A stretch of DNA of 64,000 nucleotides from Guyanagaster necrorhizus (Eukaryota; Basidiomycota; Agaricomycetes; Agaricales; Physalacriaceae): contig NW_025064929.1 of the NCBI RefSeq assembly GCF_019112545.1, positions 210,549 through 274,548 on the forward strand. The letters are read 5' to 3'. Under the pieces are notes generated by a model, which had not been told where the DNA came from, ran no database searches, and saw only the letters and a list, made by a program, of their open reading frames with translations. Both the position numbers and the translations under genes were made by a program. Of the stretch, positions 1-11,924 are shown in pieces (the first letter of the stretch is position 1; every line of letters starts with the position of its first letter).

Positions 1-950
1 GCATATACCAGGTACTTAACGAATACCCCAGCTTATGTACGGTATTATGACTGACAGTTTTTCAGGAGGGGCGGTGAAGCCAATCTCGACGTCTGTTCCC
101 CCGACGCCTATTTGCCGAATGAATGAAGGAATAACTCCAGCCGCAGAGTAACACCGACTCGGTGCAAGTGGATCCACTGAAGGTTCACTGTCTGAGGCCA
201 AACGCAGATCGGGAGAGCTTCAAATGAGGTTTCACTCTAGAGTAGTCTTAAAGCCAGACTTCCGGACCCAGAGTAGATAAAGGCTCTGAGGGAACGGTAG
301 TTATGGATATCCATCCACTTTCATCATGATGGGAGAAAGCGGTCCACTGTGTGATCCTCATTCTCACGAACGGCTGCTAGAGACCCGAGTCTGAAAGACG
401 TATTCCAGGATCTGCACCTAGGAACTTTTGATTTCCGCGCACGGATAAATTTGTAGGTGCTGATGGTGGTTTGATACGACTCGGAGATGGTGTGGGCAGA
501 AACTCCGTTTGTCCTAGTCTGCCCGAGATAGGTATGGTTTGCAACAGCAGTCGATGAGTAATGATACTTGCTGCTTCGGGCCTGGTAAATAGTGTTTGGA
601 GTGTCCGAGTCGAATCTAGGTCGGGTTAGTCGGGGACAATGCTGACAAAATTCTAGTCCTTCGCAATAGAGAATGTATAAAAAGATTTTTGTTTCGAGTC
701 GCGACGAGTAAAAGACAATCAGAAAACCATGACACATGCTTAGTCATCCACAATCCTTCTTCCCACTGCAAGGACAGCGTCAGGTCTAACGCCATACCAC
801 ACCACACGCACCACACTCCGTGTTGGCCTTAGCTCTCTTGGATTTGCCTGGATCTACCGCGGCAGAACGCGGGAGAGCGGGGACAAGTCAGCACCGAACA
901 GCTAATGACTCGGCTCGAGAATCGAAATGAGGAAAGAAAAACGAGACAGA
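1..950. other. No recognisable gene
   Basis: Several open frames of 60-140 codons occur on both strands, the longest on the minus strand between 324 and 737. None contains a motif I recognise, and none continues the kinesin frame that ends near position 990. The stretch may hold the eroded 3' part of the kinesin gene or unrelated spacer. Confidence 0.4.
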
Positions 951-989
951 GGAGGCGCCAGTATTAATAAAAGTTTCAGATAACGATGA

Positions 990-2499
990 ACGTACCTCTC
1001 CCCTTTGGCGACATTTTCTGAGTGTTCCAATGACGGTACCAAGGGTCAACAAACTGTAGTCAATGATAATCAGTACATATATCAGAGCAGAAAGGTAAGG
1101 CCAACCTAGTGTTGATATACTTCCCTTCCCTTGTACGCTCCTTATCACTCGTCGCCTTTTCTGGACCAGCGAGATCGATAAGACTCTGGAAAGGACGTCA
1201 TTAGCAAGAATCATGGAGCAAGTAAAAAAGAAACTCACCAAAAACAGACGTCTGCGCACTCCTTCCACCTCTCGCTTGCAGCTTCGGACCAGGCTTACCA
1301 GCGGAACCAAGACCCGGTGTCTGCCTTCCACTCGGCGCTGGAGTCACTCGTCCATGGAACGACTCGTCCAAGGCTTCACCACGCTCCCTACTCTCGATCA
1401 CCAGCCAGAAAACACTATGACTCCGACTGCTCCTCTTATCCCAGTCCGTACAAGCCGTCCGTCGATGGCTTTCCCCGCGCTTCAACACATCCTTGACCCC
1501 TTCAAGCTCGTCACAACTTCCTCGCGGAGGGGGTCAAGATGATCTCGCTCCCTCCTTGGATCATCATAGCCGGACTGTCAACAGGAGCGAGGAGATCATG
1601 GATGGACTTGTTGCAGATCTCGAGGTAGGAGCAACGAAAGAGATATTCCCTCTCCTTGTTTCGCTTGATGAATCGGAAACATCCTTCATGGCACGGGGAA
1701 TGATACCGGGTTCACTTTCATTACCAGAGGGTGTACGTCTTCCCTGAGGCGGTCTGTCCATATGCAAAGATGGCAGAGTTGTATCCTTCCATGGCAGCAT
1801 ACACATGCGATTGAGCGACAGTGCTGTAAATAGGTTTGTTCGGTGAGCCAGTGAGTACAGAGTCAAAGTCAAATTTGTTCTCCGCGGGGTTCGGAGCGCC
1901 AGACTTTGCATGGAGAGGATCGACATGGATGGAACTGGCGCTCGACGACGGAATCCATGCCGAGTCTGCATTCGAAGGTCGTACCCTAGAACAGGATCAG
2001 GCTTGTTATCAGCAGAGACGCCCAAAAAATACATGCCTGATAGAGACTATGACCTTGTCTCACTTCCCATGGTCGGCACTCATCGTTCTCAACCACGCCT
2101 CGTCCATCTCAGCAGATACGTCAGCTTCAACAGTCTCCGAATCCACCAGGACCGCTTCAGGGTCGAAATTGCTGACGTCCATCTTGCTCATCGGTGAATC
2201 CTCGAACGTCGGCGTTTTGGATCTCTCGTATGGGGTCTTGGGTCGTGGCGACCCGGGTATCGTCGAGAGAGGCTTCGTATAGTCCTTGGCCTCGATTCCG
2301 ATGACACAGGCGCCTTATAGCGCTCATGCGTCGAGCCTAGAATGTTACTTGTGCCGGAGGAGCTTGATCATGTTCGGTTGAGGCGATTCACGAGGTCACT
2401 GCTGCCGCTAGAGGACGACGACGAAGACAGAGGCTTCTTGCTGGGCGTGAAGGGTGCTCTCCGCACAGGCTTTGACGATGGGGTGCTCAACGTGGACAT
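990..2499 (-). pseudogene. Kinesin motor-domain pseudogene (N-terminal part only)
   Basis: Kinesins are ATP-driven microtubule motors. Read on the minus strand from an ATG at 2499, the translation starts with a Ser/Pro-rich leader and then gives the hallmarks of a kinesin head in order: the P-loop AYGQTASGKT near 1738-1770, the segment EPGIIPRAMKDV, switch I RSSRSH near 1417-1440, and switch II read as DLAGPE near 1159-1176 (the family norm is DLAGSE). The last recognisable piece is LLTLGTVIGTL followed, in a shifted frame, by SENVAKGE. Frame changes are needed near 1730 (between the P-loop and the GNESEPG segment), near 1676 and near 1013. The neck and the rest of the protein are missing. 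The leader and the TASGKT P-loop resemble CENP-E-like (kinesin-7) fungal motors, but subfamily assignment is uncertain. Identity as a kinesin is secure; loss of function is inferred from the breaks. Confidence 0.85.
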
Positions 2500-2657
2500 C
2501 TGTTGTAGTAGCTGCGGAGGAAGGAGGAAGCGTCGTCGTCGTCGTTGACAAGGGTCTGGATGGTGGGTTAGAGACGCGTCTTGTCATGTGACCGCGCTTT
2601 CGGCCTGATCGTTCACTTCCGTTCTGGATTCATACAGTAACAGGTTCTGCCAGCATC

Positions 2658-2834
2658 TTATAAAGCCGGTTCACTAGGTTATCGAAGCGTATGGCCTGGA
2701 AAAGGCCCACTTTATAAATACGAGCTTTACCGAAATTGTATTTCAACTTGATTTCAACCGAGCCTGATGCATAATGACTGAACGCTTCTTTTCAGCTCGT
2801 TTTGGTTGCAACGTCCCCTTATGTCCCCAAGCGG
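2658..2834. repeat. Dispersed repeat, copy 1
   Basis: This about 177-bp stretch matches a second copy starting at 10949 in the same orientation, at high identity by eye. Its first 60 bases are bounded by an inverted pair, TTATAAAG at 2658-2665 and CTTTATAA at 2710-2717. The match ends around the sequence GTCCCCAAGCGG. No open frame or transposase is present. It could be a short non-autonomous element or a remnant of one. Confidence 0.75.
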
Positions 2835-3605
2835 ACACCCATTGATAGGGCATGGACAACAATATCGACAGACTGGGCATAGTTATTGCTGGTGTTTGGA
2901 GCACTGAAGATGGAAATTTTTGGCTGAGCTTGAGCAAGCAGATCCAGTCCCATTTTCACGGCACCACTCTAGCAGATGCATTCGAGGACCGGAGAAACTT
3001 TGGTTGGGATGTGTTTCAGATAGTCGAATACTGGGAGGAATGAGGAAAGTTTGTCTGCGTGAAGAAATACTGTGGGATTCGTAGTGTCAACCAATGATAC
3101 AGAGACATTGAAAGAAGTCAGGGAGTCGATAGGATGATTGGTTTCCGTCCGTGCTTTACGACCGGGTGATGGTCGTCGAAGGTTCAGCTTGACCACAGTG
3201 CGGAACTTCGGGAAGAAGCTCCGATGATTGGCACAAGCATGTTCCTTTATGCAGGGTGTTGCCAAACATCCTGGCTTTCTTCCACCACGGAACGGCACTG
3301 TAACTCGTGTCGGTAACTATATCTCATTCCTGCTAGCGTGAAATCTAGTCGATCCGCCTCGCAAGAACACGTTTTCGCGGCTCAAGTCTCGCGACGAAGA
3401 CTTGGGTGCGATGAGCAAGTCGGATACTCAGTCGTGGCGGAACGCGATGAAAGTGAATCCGCTGGTCTGTGATGGCAGAGAGACATGGTACTGAAAGACT
3501 GGTCGACATCTATGGATATGCCCAACATCGGTTATTAGAAAGCAAAACAGAAAGAACCGCTTCCTCTCGTTCGGCATGCAGGTATGTGCCCTTTTTGTGG
3601 CTTGT
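2835..3605. other. Intergenic, no recognisable gene
   Basis: Only short frames are present, such as 2969-3298 on the minus strand and 2852-3043 on the plus strand, with no known motif. The 5' end of the GCN1 remnant may begin in the last part of this stretch but cannot be traced upstream of about 3610. Confidence 0.4.
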
Positions 3606-3609
3606 ATGT

Positions 3610-6600
3610 GATCACTGATTCTCAGATAGAGCACTCTTTATCCAAAATCTTGACATTTTCAAGCTGTTGATTCTCGCATACCCCAGATACGCTGATTCAA
3701 TATTGAAGGATGCTGTCGAAATGGTAGGAACGGAGATGACAAAGAGGGACGAACTCCGGGGGACAATGGATAGCGATGAACAGAGGCTGGGAGGAACGGA
3801 GGAAATGCTGGGTTGGCTGTCGCGCGAGGTGGTGCGCTATTCGAAGCTCAGTTCATCAAGGTAAGCATCGTTTTATCTCGTCTTCGGTCCCAGCTTAGCT
3901 TATCGAAGTGCTTGTGGTCCTTCAGATGTGGGATATATGCATACAACATAATTTGACGTTCTCAGAAACGTAGTCTTGGAGCATCTTGCTCGGATCCATG
4001 GCTCTTCTCCTGGATATGATCAGCGACTCTTCACGGGTGGAGGAATCGAAGGAATCTCTCAAATATGCTGCATTGGTTCATACGAGGCGCGCATTCCGTT
4101 CAGTGCGTTTTCGTATCTCTCATGTGGCTTCACCGTCTGATAGATCATCAGGCTGGCGGAAAACTGGGTCTCGTCATCGGGGCTCTTCTCAGGGAAGCTA
4201 AGGCTACTCACTATCCTTAACGGTTGATAGCTTTGATCGGTGTTGCCGTAGGCGTGCTTGTACGACTAAGGAACATCCAGGTTATCCGGCGCGGTGAAGG
4301 TATGTCATTTTTGCGAAATCAAGAGCCACATACTCACTTTATTCTCAAGCTGACTACTTATGTCCAAACATGCTGTTCCTGCCCATGTATTGGCGAGTGT
4401 TGTTTGTTCTCGTGGCAGGCGTTGGACTGACTGACGAAATAGGATACGACCTATGATTTCATTCATCATTCAAAGTCAACTTCCTATGGCCCGCCTGTGA
4501 AAAAGCTGCCCTCAGGTCGCCAGAATACTCGCTCGATGTCACAATCGGTAACAGCTCGAAGTTATAAGGCATTTTTCACGGCATACTCGTGTCCCCTCAA
4601 TGACGACTCTGTCCGCCGTGAATCACACACCATTGATTTTGGAGACCACTGTGAATGAGCTGTTAACACTTGCACAGACAGGGAAGACGATAGGACGAGA
4701 TCATCGCATCGTGCTCTATACCATGCTTGCATCATACTCCATCTCCTCGAGTCGGACTTTCCTCTTCGTGAAGACACATTGTCTTTGATAGCCCAAGAGA
4801 TGAACAGCCTCAAGCCTCGCATCCGGAGGGCATTTTGTGCTTTGGCGGGTAATGTTCTATGGTCATCGGAGACTTTGGATACGCCTGCGTGGTTGGCTTT
4901 TGCTGCTGCAGTCTTACTCTCCTTCGAGAGCAGCCTAAAGACGGTTTCAAACAATCCAAATACTGGCGCATTCGAGGGGTATATTGTGGTGGTGGTTCTG
5001 CTTGGACCTTTGGTGCAGGCCGGAAAGTTTGGTACGTCGACAGCCGGTGGTGGGTGTTATGTAGTATTGAGGCCCTATCGTAGATGAATCTGTGGCCCGG
5101 AACACTGTGATTCAGGCTGTTACTTCCAGTTCTGCGAAGCCCTCGTTCGTTCTCTCCGAGCGGGTTTATCAGAAGCTCACTGAGTCTGAGGACGAGCTGT
5201 GGGATTTGCGTGCCATTGAGGCCGTGATACGGTTTTTTAGCCAGGAAATATCCACCAACGACGCCATCAGGTCCAATGGCTCGTCTGCAGATATCCGAAG
5301 AGACATGAACGGAGCGATTGAGTTGTCTGCTTCAAAATTCCCGGAATTGACGTCTGATCTGGTCCGTGATGCACTGGTGGCATTCACTAATTGCAGGCCG
5401 CCTTCGATGGCCAAGGTTGACGATGTGTTAGTTCCGTGGAACAAGCCCTCACGACTTGCTGCGTTGCTTCTCAGCTCCGTCGCTTTTCCTGCCGACTGTG
5501 GTGTTTCAGTCGAGGAATGAGAGGTTTTTAGAGGCGCTGATTGTAGCCCATCACGAACTCATCTGTCTGTGTATAATCTTCAGTGTTATCTGTACTTGTC
5601 TAACGTATTCCATTTAGGTGCTCCGGCTCGTCAAACATGGATTGATCTTTGCCAAAGGGCTGGGACAGATCCCCACGATATTGTTAACAGTCACGTTGAT
5701 CGGCTTCTCTACTTAGTATCCACCAATACCTTCAGTGAGGGAGTGAGTTCGGATTTATGCGCATCCTTGCTCATGTTGAAGTCGGCTTAGTTTGGCTTCA
5801 AAGAGGCCAGCTATCGTGCGGTGACAACATTGGCTTTCGTGTCTCCAGAGAGTGTGGTACCACAAGATGCAAATGCCATCAATGGACTATCCGAAGACGA
5901 CCTAGGGATTTGGGCAACCCCAGAGGGTACAACCTATGTTGATGGCGAGGTTTCTTCAGTTTGTATCTATGCATGATTCAACTGACAGCCCTTCTTAGTC
6001 TTATCATCGTCTAGCAAGGCCATGGAAACCAGAAAAGGCAAAGACGCTGATATCGCCAGGTGGGAAGCCGATTTGCATAAATAGCTAGCCAACAACAAGA
6101 CTTCCTCCCCTACATTGACGAAACAACAGCAAGCTCTTGTCAGCGCTCAACTGGAGAAGGAGTCCTTACAATGGCGCCGTGTACAATCTGTCAAAATCAA
6201 TCTAGAACACAGACTACATTTCGTTCGCAGCTTAGTGAGGGCAGGCATTCCGCAATTCAGCGCCTTCATATCGTCAGTGGTCACATTATTGTTGGACGGA
6301 GCTGGATCCCACTTGGTCGGACAGATTACTGTTGATGTTTATCTGGTCAATTCTAGAGGTCTTTCACTCACATTTCTATTAACGATGAGCTGTTAGGAAC
6401 TGGCCCAGTGATGTTCGGAACGTTTGGACATGTTCAGGAAGTAAGTTGGGGTGGCAACTCTCCGCGGATTAAAAGGGAGTATCGTTCCGGAGGAGCTGCA
6501 AGCTGAGGCTTTGAATTGTACGTATATGATTGGTTTTCCGCTCATTGCTTGCACTCACTGAATGTGACACAGCTTTAGTCATGAGAGTATTGCACCGTTT

Positions 6601-9600
6601 GCGATACCTCTCTGAGCAGTCGCTGTTCAATCCCGCTACGTTCTCCTACATCTTTCCTCTCATCCGTCATGTATTGGCTCAAGGGGGAGTCTGCACTGAA
6701 GATGGCGAAGAAAATGAAGAGCAGCTTGCATTAGCGCTGCCCACGATCAAATTCCATTGCGGAGAATGTAAGGCGTTGGTCTGATATCATATCGATTAGA
6801 CTAATGTTTATCTCTTTTTAGTCGCTGATCTTGACTACCCACGAGAACAAACATTAGAAATTCTGATATTAACGACCCGTCAACAACCCAAGCTCAGTCG
6901 GGAGGCGTCGTCAGCGCTTATTGACCTCAGCGAGGCTATATATCGGACAGCTTCAAAAAGCAAAGTTGATATTCTGTTGCAGGGGACGCTGTTGGAAGAA
7001 GCATACGTGCAAAACTCATGTCTTCAATCCCTTCAGGTGAGCTGCTTGTTCTGAAAGTGTCACAGTAGTATTATGACACTTCCTGCTGTAGCCTTTCGAT
7101 TTGACGGACTGAGACTGGTCACTGGAACATTGGATAGCTTGCAACGATGACGATGAGCAAAACTCTTCCTGGCAAAGCACGTGTGGGAGGATAACGGGCT
7201 GGATGTCCCCGAGACATTCCTCAGTGGACTACTGCCTTACATTAGTAAGCCTGTTAAACGAACAGGTCTATCGCAAGTGTTAATTATGTACAGATCACGA
7301 TCATGCTGCTATTATTGGAGAAGCTGTTGAACCTTGTCCTCAATCAATCAAGGATACTGTCGCGTAATAGTTTAGTGATCTGCATCATAGGCAAAGATTC
7401 TGGCGCCAGAATATGACCAATATGTGAGCATCGCTGCCATCTCCTTCACACCCAGTGTTGATTTTGTTTCAGGGCATGGTTATAGTGCATAGTCTTGATC
7501 GCTCTGACCCTTGGCCGTCCCGAGTAGCAACAGCGAGCACTTTCAAGTTGCTATCACAAGTCGAGCCATTCTTCAAGTTTCTCATTCAGGACGAGGCACT
7601 GGGTGATCATGAGCCGGATGTTCGTCAAGGGATGCTCTCTGCTGGGACAACGATCATCGATCTCCATGGCGCCTTGTGTATATCGAGTCTTATTGTCATG
7701 TTTGAAGGCCACTTTGGCAGTCCTAGTCCGTGCATGGAGCGGTTGTGTCACACGCTATCTTGATCGCGCTGATCCATGCATCCCTAAAATTGTTGACAGA
7801 CTTATCGAGGCACTCAAAACTCCGGCCGAACAAGTGCAGATAGCTGTTTTGGATTGCCTTTCACCTTTCGTCACCGTTTTTGGTTGACAGTCTCATCGAG
7901 GATTTGGCGAATGGTTCGAAATACGCAGCTCGTCGTGGTGCAGCGTATGGTTTGGCGGGTGTCATCAACGGTACGGGGATTGCAGCAGGGATGAAGGAGT
8001 TCAATGTGATCAATCATTTGCAGGCAGCTACAGAGGACAAGAAGAGATATGAGCCTCGCCAGGGTATGATGTTTGCCTTCGAAACGCTGTCCAGTTCATT
8101 GGGGCGGCTTTTGAACCTTCGTTGGTGTTGGTATGTCGTGTTGATGTATGTCCTCTAAAACATTGCTGACAATAACCAGGTGGTTCCTATTCTCGAACAA
8201 GGTCTACGTGCGTGTGGTGCGGATACCAAGAAGAAGAAAGTGGCACAGATTGTAGATAACCTAGCGTCGTTGACAGACTCGCGAGACTTCGTCCCATATC
8301 TCTCCGAATTATTACCGATGGTGCGTATTGTACGAGGGCTACAGCTGCGAAAGCGTTGGGAACGTTAGTAGAACGTCTGGGTGAGGGCTGCTTGCCCGAC
8401 CTCGTACCTGGACTTCTGTGGACTCTGAAAACGGATACATCTGGTGTGGATCGACAAGGCGCCAGTCAGGGACTGAGTGAAGTTTTGTCCGGTCTCGGAA
8501 TGGAGCGTCTCGAAGGGTTACTTCCGGATATCATCGCGAACGCGCAATCTCCTAGAGCTACCGTTCGAGAACGCTTCATGTCGTTGTGGCCGATGACGGC
8601 CGGAAGAATGATCATAACCAACTATTCGAACAGGGCAATCGATCTTCTTCTTTGTGAGCTTGAGCACGGAATGTTTGATCCTGGCTGGCGCATCCGGGTA
8701 TGAATCTCGCCACCTTGTTTGTTCTCGCTAACCGCCTTTCCCTAGCAATCATCCATTACCCTTGTGGGGGAGCTTATGTTCAAAGTTTCTGGCATGTCAG
8801 GAAAAACTTGTGATCTTGATGAGGAAGACGTCGCCGATGTCAGCACTGCAGAGAACTCTCGCCGCGCTTTATCTTGTTCCTCAGCCGTCGATAAAAATCT
8901 GGAAGGCGAACAATACTCCCCGGACAGGTACGATGAATCCGTTTGGTAATTAAGAGGTATACTCATTGCTTTTATGTAGTCCGAGAGATACTTCCCAAAC
9001 TGATCAGTCAAACAATTGTTCTTTTGAGCAACAAGAGGTATGTGGGTGTCTTTGGTGTTCAGAACATCCACTCATGATGTTACAGACTTCTGGTCATACA
9101 ATAGCAGAGCTCTGCCGCAAGTTGGGTGAAAAGATAGTTGGCGAAATCATGGCTATTCTCCTCAAAGTCAAGGTGACGTCGACCAACTCGCGGACACGGG
9201 AAGGCGTCTGCTTGGTCCTGAGTGCAATCATGTGAGCCACCCTCGATCCGAGAGATAGACTGATTTTATTCGTTGTCCAGGGAAAATTTCACCGACGCTC
9301 AACGAGAAGACCACGAAGATGATATCATATCCATCGTTCGCGTGTCCTTGGTCGACGACCAGGCTAATGTTCGATCCGCGGAGGCTAAAGCGCTTGATAT
9401 GTTGCAAGAACATATGAGACCCAAGGCCATCGACGAAACTATCCCTACGCTTCTGGAAGCCCTTCGGCAGCCTGGAGAGAGTTTTGGCACGTCATTGCAA
9501 GCGCTTAAGGAGGTCATGAATGTCAGCAGTCTCCATTTCTCATTGTATGTCAATCTAACATTTGATTACAGGTACGAGCGGCGACTTTGATCCCGGTCCT

Positions 9601-10800
9601 AATTCCAACATTAACGGCTACGCCCATGACCATGTTCAATGCTCACGCTCTTGCTTCCCTGGTCACTGTCGCTGGAAACGCCCTGAGCAAGCGGCTGACG
9701 GTCATTACCAGTGCCTTTGTCAAAGTTATCGAAGACGAGAAGGATGAAGAGCTTTTATCTTCGGCGGATGAGGCGACTCGTGCATTGTTCTGGTCAATCA
9801 ATGACATTGAAGGGTTGAACACTCTCATGATCTTGGGACGGTCGGTGTATCATCGGTATATTATGTGTTAGTTCTAACGTTGTTACTTCAGGTCGAAGCA
9901 CGATACCCCCAGACGGCGAAAGTTCTTCTCCATCTTCTGTCGCTATATCGTGTAGACTGGATCAGACAGCTTATCTCTGCCATGGAAGACGATTACGAGG
10001 ATGTTTACGCAAGTGCCTTACAAACCATCGACGTATTCCTCAGATCCGTTCCCAAAGACGAACTTGAATCGCTCGTGGTCCCCTTGGGGCGGAGTATCGA
10101 GTCTACAGGTGCTCGTTCCGGTCATTATCGCCGGTCTGACTACCGGTAGTAACGAGCAGCGGGAACAAGCAGCGTATGCTATTGATCATCTCGTGGAACG
10201 TACGAAGACACTGCGATCAAACCATTTGTGGTATCTTTCACCGGCCCGCTGATTCGAGTGGCGACACAGGTAAAGACGTACTGACCAGCGGTCAAGACGG
10301 CCATTCTGAGTGCACTGACATCGATGTTGAAACGTATACCTGCGTTCGTGAAACCGTTCTATCCTCAGCTGCAGAGGACGTTTGTCAAGGGCGTGAGCGA
10401 CCCCGCAAGTATTGTCGTCAGGAATAAAGCGGCCAAGGCGTTGGGCGTGTTGATGAAGAGCCAGCCTAGGGTGGATGCAGTTGTGACGGAGCTTATCGCA
10501 GGAGCGAAAAGCAACTTTGACGACGGTATTGGTAGCAGCGCAGTGGTGGCGCTTGCGCATGTGGTGAGGAGTGCGAAGGAGAACGTAGGTGAAAGGGCGA
10601 GGGAAGCGTGTGTCGACCTTGCGATCGATGCATATAGGGGAAGCTCTGATGGTAAACTTTCTAGATATAACGTGCATTGACGGGTAAAGTTGTAAATTTC
10701 TATCCTCTAGAATCATATATGCAAGCTATTGCGTCGTTAGTGGCAGCGTTAACCATCTTCCCAGACAACCTCCAACCGGTTGTAGAGTGCGTATTGTATT
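3610..10800 (+). pseudogene. GCN1: GCN1-like translational activator, decayed giant gene
   Basis: GCN1 is a HEAT-repeat protein of about 2,600 residues that binds ribosomes and helps activate the GCN2 kinase. Family-specific segments follow in the right order from the N-terminal region (ILAYPRY near 3670; TLDTPAWLAF near 4870; AKPSFVLSERVYQKLT near 5135) through the centre (VEPFFKFLIQDEALGD near 7565; IPKIVDRLIEALKTP near 7785) to the C-terminal third (TREGVCLVLSAIM near 9200; IPTLLEALRQPGES near 9440; IAGLTTGSNEQREQAA near 10130; VLMKSQPRVD near 10450). Many short introns are still recognisable. The frame is broken repeatedly, for example by a one-T loss near 8107 (GRLFEP), near 8337 (VRATAAKALG) and around 7735. 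Roughly 40 family residues are missing at about 8580-8610, where FMSL jumps to AGRMI. The gene stops near 10795 without a C-terminus. GCN1 is normally single-copy, so a working copy probably lies elsewhere. Confidence 0.9.
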
Positions 10801-10948
10801 GTTCTCTGTCCTCAGTTTTTTCTGGGTTTTTTCTAAAGTAGTCCTCTCCTGTTAACCTGCCCGGCGGAGGCCCAGCATGTTCACCCGAGTGGCAGCCGTG
10901 CTGCTCATCCTGTACATCCTCTTGTTCTTCGTCCGACGTCCATTTCTC

Positions 10949-11352
10949 ATAAAGCCGGTTCACTAGGTTATCGAACCGTACGGCCTGGAAAAGGCCCACT
11001 TTATAAATGCGAGCTTTAGTGTAATTGAATTTCAACTTGATTTCAACCGAGCCAGATGCATAATGAGAGAACGCTTCTTTTCAGCCCGTCCCCTTATTAT
11101 TGACAGAAGAATATATGTGAGTATCTACGAATGAGTGTAAGTATCATAGTCATAAGCACAGTAGGGATATACATACCTCAGTCGGGCACAATGTGGGTGA
11201 AGCGACTGAGGCATACGGGTAGGAACGGCTGGACTATATAGGTGATCGGGAAACGACAGGAGGTGTAAGCATATATAAGGTAAATAGAACGAGTGATTGA
11301 AAAGTAAGATAAGATGAAACGTACGGATATCCTCCAACACTTATGTCCCCGA
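10949..11352. repeat. Dispersed repeat, copy 2, with internal insertion
   Basis: Positions 10949-11097 match copy 1 (2658-2834) in the same orientation. The match resumes at 11341 with TTATGTCCCCGAGCGG, which corresponds to the last bases of copy 1. Relative to copy 1 it lacks about 16 bases just before the GTCCCC segment. It lies about 150 bp downstream of the last GCN1 segment, so the two copies flank the GCN1 pseudogene as direct repeats. Confidence 0.75.
11098..11340. mobile_element. 243-bp insertion within repeat copy 2
   Basis: This stretch interrupts the repeat and has no counterpart in copy 1. It is flanked on both sides by TTAT (11094-11097 and 11341-11344), which looks like a 4-bp target-site duplication. 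I see no terminal inverted repeats and no coding capacity. A short non-autonomous element is the simplest reading. Alternatively, copy 1 lost this segment by recombination between the two TTATs. Confidence 0.4.
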
Positions 11353-11585
11353 GCGGTCGGGACGATGGAAGTTTACCTGATTTTTATTCTTTTATCAATT
11401 CCTGGAATGGTTATCACTTTGTAAGACTTTGAAGCTTGAAGAACTGACAAGATGTCATCTTCCAAGAGTTTTATTGTCAAGAAATGTTTCCATTAAATAT
11501 TTCAAGTTATGGAGACACAGATAAATACAATATTTGGCGATAGAAGAATGTAGTTGTACAAGGAAACTAACGTTTGACAAGAAGG

Positions 11586-11924
11586 TTAATCCAACTCATA
11601 TTGTTTAATTGCTGTGACTGGGAATCGCGGAATCACCTCCGTAAAGTAGCATGAGAGCAACTTCCAGAGTTTGGTGACAAAACGGCATTCCATCACTGCC
11701 TTTTTCGCCTTCTCGGCCTGGCCAAGGCAAACAAGGTCCGGAGAGAAAAGCAAGGGTTGTCCTATGAGTCTCAAGGAGCTTGAAGGGTCTGAAACACATC
11801 CAACGAGACGAGTCAAATTGTCCCGCACAGCGTTGAGGCATGGTCGCATATACTCGTTGAAAAGCATAGAATAAAATGGCCATCGTCCATAATGTATCTG
11901 ACACGCGAGCATCTCAACCTCCAC
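11586..11924 (-). CDS. Hypothetical protein fragment
   Basis: A 112-codon open frame on the minus strand with no recognised motif. It contains a CVSDPSSSLRLIG segment and ends in KQYELD. A second overlapping frame of 99 codons makes it unclear which, if either, is translated. It may be the last exon of a gene starting near 12060. No function is proposed. Confidence 0.25.
   Translation of the reverse strand: MEVEMLACQIHYGRWPFYSMLFNEYMRPCLNAVRDNLTRLVGCVSDPSSSLRLIGQPLLFSPDLVCLGQAEKAKKAVMECRFVTKLWKLLSCYFTEVIPRFPVTAIKQYELD

Noticed and set aside
324..737. 137-codon minus-strand ORF
   Set aside because: No motif, and it does not continue the kinesin reading; treated as chance.
888..1331. 147-codon minus-strand ORF
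   Set aside because: It runs through kinesin introns and out-of-frame exon sequence; a shadow of the pseudogene.
5786..5792. Apparent in-frame TAG stop in GCN1 before FGFKEASY
   Set aside because: It is the last three bases of a normal intron running from GTGAGT near 5741 to CTTAG, so it is not a nonsense mutation.
10186..10716. 176-codon minus-strand ORF
   Set aside because: Exactly antisense to recognisable GCN1 coding sequence.
990..10800. Frameshifts as simple sequencing errors
   Set aside because: Some fall in short homopolymers, but multi-codon deletions, motif losses and chimeric junctions accompany them, and the PDC, P450 and copy E genes read cleanly over dozens of exons.
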